From Halalkalibacterium ligniniphilum (GTDB lineage Bacteria > Bacillota > Bacilli > Bacillales > Bacillaceae_D): 44,594 nt of DNA. Under the pieces are notes generated by a model. The model was not told the DNA's origin and did not search any database. It saw nothing but the letters and a program-made list of their open reading frames with translations. Each line of letters opens with the position of its first letter. Position 1 is the first letter of the stretch. A program made the translations under genes and the position numbers. The stretch spans positions 1 to 44,594 of the forward strand of contig NZ_ANNK01000083.1 in assembly GCF_000334155.1 (NCBI RefSeq), given 5' to 3'. Positions 43,203-44,594 of the stretch are shown piece by piece.

Positions 43203-44594
43203 AGATGATGTTCTAACTGGAAAAGAGCAGCGTGCTGTTTTAAAGCGACTCTTATCCTACGCAAAGCCCCACAAAAAAAGCTTATTTCTTGCCTTTCTCT
43301 TACTATTTTTAGCGACGGGTACAGAGCTTCTCGGGCCGATTCTTGTGAAGATTTTTATCGATGATTATTTAACGCCGAGGCATTTTCCGTTCGAGCCATT
43401 ATTATGGCTAGGGGTTCTCTATGTTGTTTTGCATCTTACATCGGTTATCGCTAATTATTTTCAAATCTTTCTTTTCCAAAAGATTGCTTTAATTATTATT
43501 CAACAGCTACGTACGGATGTTTTCTCAAATGTTCAACGGCTGTCTCTTTCTTTTTTTGACCGGACACCAGCAGGCGGCTTGATCTCAAGAATTACAAATG
43601 ACACGGAAACGATCAAAGATTTTTATATTACCGTATTAGCTGTATTTGTACAAAATTTTATTTTCTTGACAGGAATCTTTATCGCCATGTTTTATTTAAA
43701 TACGAGATTGGCATTTTTCTGTCTGATTTTTTTACCAATCATTTTCGGTCTCATGCAGCTCTACCGAAAATTGAGCGCCAAATTTTACGCTGATATGAGT
43801 GAGAAGCTGAGTCAGCTAAATGCCAAAATGAATGAATCCATTCAAGGGATGGCGATCATCCAAATGTTTCGCCAAGAACGGCGTATGCGTAAAGAGTTTC
43901 AGTCGATTAATGAACAGCATCTAAACGCAGGTATGAAAAGCATGAAGCTGGACGGTATACTCTTACGTCCAATGGTTGATTTTATTGCGATTTTGGCTCT
44001 CGTGTTAGTCTTAAGCTTTTTTGGCATTACGTCCCTTTCTAGTCCTGTTGAGATTGGTGTGCTTTATGCTTTTGTGAACTATCTGGACCGTTTCTTCGAG
44101 CCTGTCAATCAAATGATGATGCGGCTGTCGCTTTTTCAGCAGGCGATTGTCTCAGGTGGACGTGTCTTCAAGCTAATGGATCATCAAGAACTGGCACCGA
44201 CTCATGAAGGAAGCGGCGAAGGGCGAGTGACCGAAGGAGAAATAGAATTTAGAAATGTCAGCTTTTCCTATGACGGGAAAACAGACGTGCTTAAAAACAT
44301 TTCGTTTAAAGTGAATAAAGGGGAAACGGTGGCTCTTGTTGGACATACTGGCAGTGGGAAAAGCTCGATTATTAACGTACTCATGCGTTTTTACCCGATA
44401 AAAAGGGGAGAGATTTTGATTGATGGACAACCAATTGGATCGTTTCGAAATGATGTGTTGCGAAAAAAAATTGGACTCGTTCTTCAAGATCCATTCCTTT
44501 ACACGGGGACGATTGCAAGCAACATTCGTCTCTATCATCATGAAGTATCGGACGAGCAAATTCGCGAAGCAGCTGAGTTTGTCAGGGCGAATGA
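43192..44594 (+). CDS. Heterodimeric ABC multidrug exporter subunit, YheH/BmrD-like (3' end outside window)
   Basis: The first 467 codons of an ABC half-transporter that runs past the window end. A six-helix membrane domain spans about residues 20-320; FFDRTPAGGLISRITNDTE is the typical intracellular loop. The nucleotide-binding domain begins near 345 with Walker A GHTGSGKSS near 384 and Q-loop VLQDPF near 430; signature and Walker B lie beyond the end. ATG 43192 follows GAGGGGGG and overlaps the upstream ABC gene by 11 nt. By pairing with the degenerate partner it should hold the consensus ATP site, which cannot be checked here. Confidence 0.9.
   Translation, partial: MEHKDDVLTGKEQRAVLKRLLSYAKPHKKSLFLAFLLLFLATGTELLGPILVKIFIDDYLTPRHFPFEPLLWLGVLYVVLHLTSVIANYFQIFLFQKIALIIIQQLRTDVFSNVQRLSLSFFDRTPAGGLISRITNDTETIKDFYITVLAVFVQNFIFLTGIFIAMFYLNTRLAFFCLIFLPIIFGLMQLYRKLSAKFYADMSEKLSQLNAKMNESIQGMAIIQMFRQERRMRKEFQSINEQHLNAGMKSMKLDGILLRPMVDFIAILALVLVLSFFGITSLSSPVEIGVLYAFVNYLDRFFEPVNQMMMRLSLFQQAIVSGGRVFKLMDHQELAPTHEGSGEGRVTEGEIEFRNVSFSYDGKTDVLKNISFKVNKGETVALVGHTGSGKSSIINVLMRFYPIKRGEILIDGQPIGSFRNDVLRKKIGLVLQDPFLYTGTIASNIRLYHHEVSDEQIREAAEFVRAN

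Overview
The window reads as chromosomal DNA of a low-GC, endospore-forming Bacillaceae, probably of the alkaliphilic Bacillus group (Alkalihalobacillus/Shouchella-like; this placement is inference). Sporulation genes (spoVS, cotE, spoVK, sirA, a YjcZ-family protein, a CwlC-like amidase) and a gene order close to the Bacillus subtilis recA-to-tkt region support it: rny-ymdB-spoVS, miaB-ricA-cotE-mutS-mutL, miaA-hfq, spoVK-hflX-ynbB-glnR-glnA, and lexA divergent from yneA-yneB-ynzC, then tkt-sirA-yneF.

Region 1 (1-3388): a four-gene, translationally coupled cluster. It encodes an SbcD/Mre11-like nuclease and what looks like an SbcC/Rad50 ATPase cut into separate polypeptides: an N-terminal lobe with Walker A ending in a CPTC half zinc hook, an 83-residue coiled coil, and a C-terminal lobe with an SRGGG signature, Walker B and H-loop. 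This is the most interesting system in the window. Region 2 (3385-19631): housekeeping and sporulation genes: RNase Y, YmdB, SpoVS, a two-subunit 2-oxoacid:ferredoxin oxidoreductase, MiaB, RicA, CotE, MutS, MutL, a methyltransferase, MiaA and Hfq. Many clear promoters and intrinsic terminators divide it into units. Region 3 (19771-24769): a tyrosine recombinase that has lost several catalytic residues, convergent with hfq and divergent from spoVK; then spoVK, hflX with an attenuator-like leader, and ynbB.

Region 4 (24926-31790): glnRA with a GlnR box and a sigma-A promoter, followed by an AT-rich accessory segment. The last 16 bp of glnA, with its stop codon, recur exactly at 31721-31736, and a diverged copy of the glnA terminator follows. 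Just inside the left copy lies the C-terminal relic of a phage-type integrase. The segment between the copies carries tetR with a 39-bp palindromic operator, an MBL-fold hydrolase, an RsbR-like STAS protein, two transposase relics and a manganese catalase. It looks like a decayed integrative element at the 3' end of glnA. Region 5 (31936-34865): a CwlC-like amidase, a membrane acyltransferase, a YjcZ-type miniprotein and two copies of a dispersed palindromic repeat.

Region 6 (34960-44594): the SOS locus (lexA; four LexA-type boxes; a 71-residue membrane protein in the yneA position without a LysM domain; yneB; ynzC), then tkt, sirA with a perfect Spo0A box, yneF, mnmH and a BmrC/BmrD-like (YheI/YheH) heterodimeric ABC exporter whose second gene runs off the window. 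No rRNA, tRNA, CRISPR array or known riboswitch was recognised.
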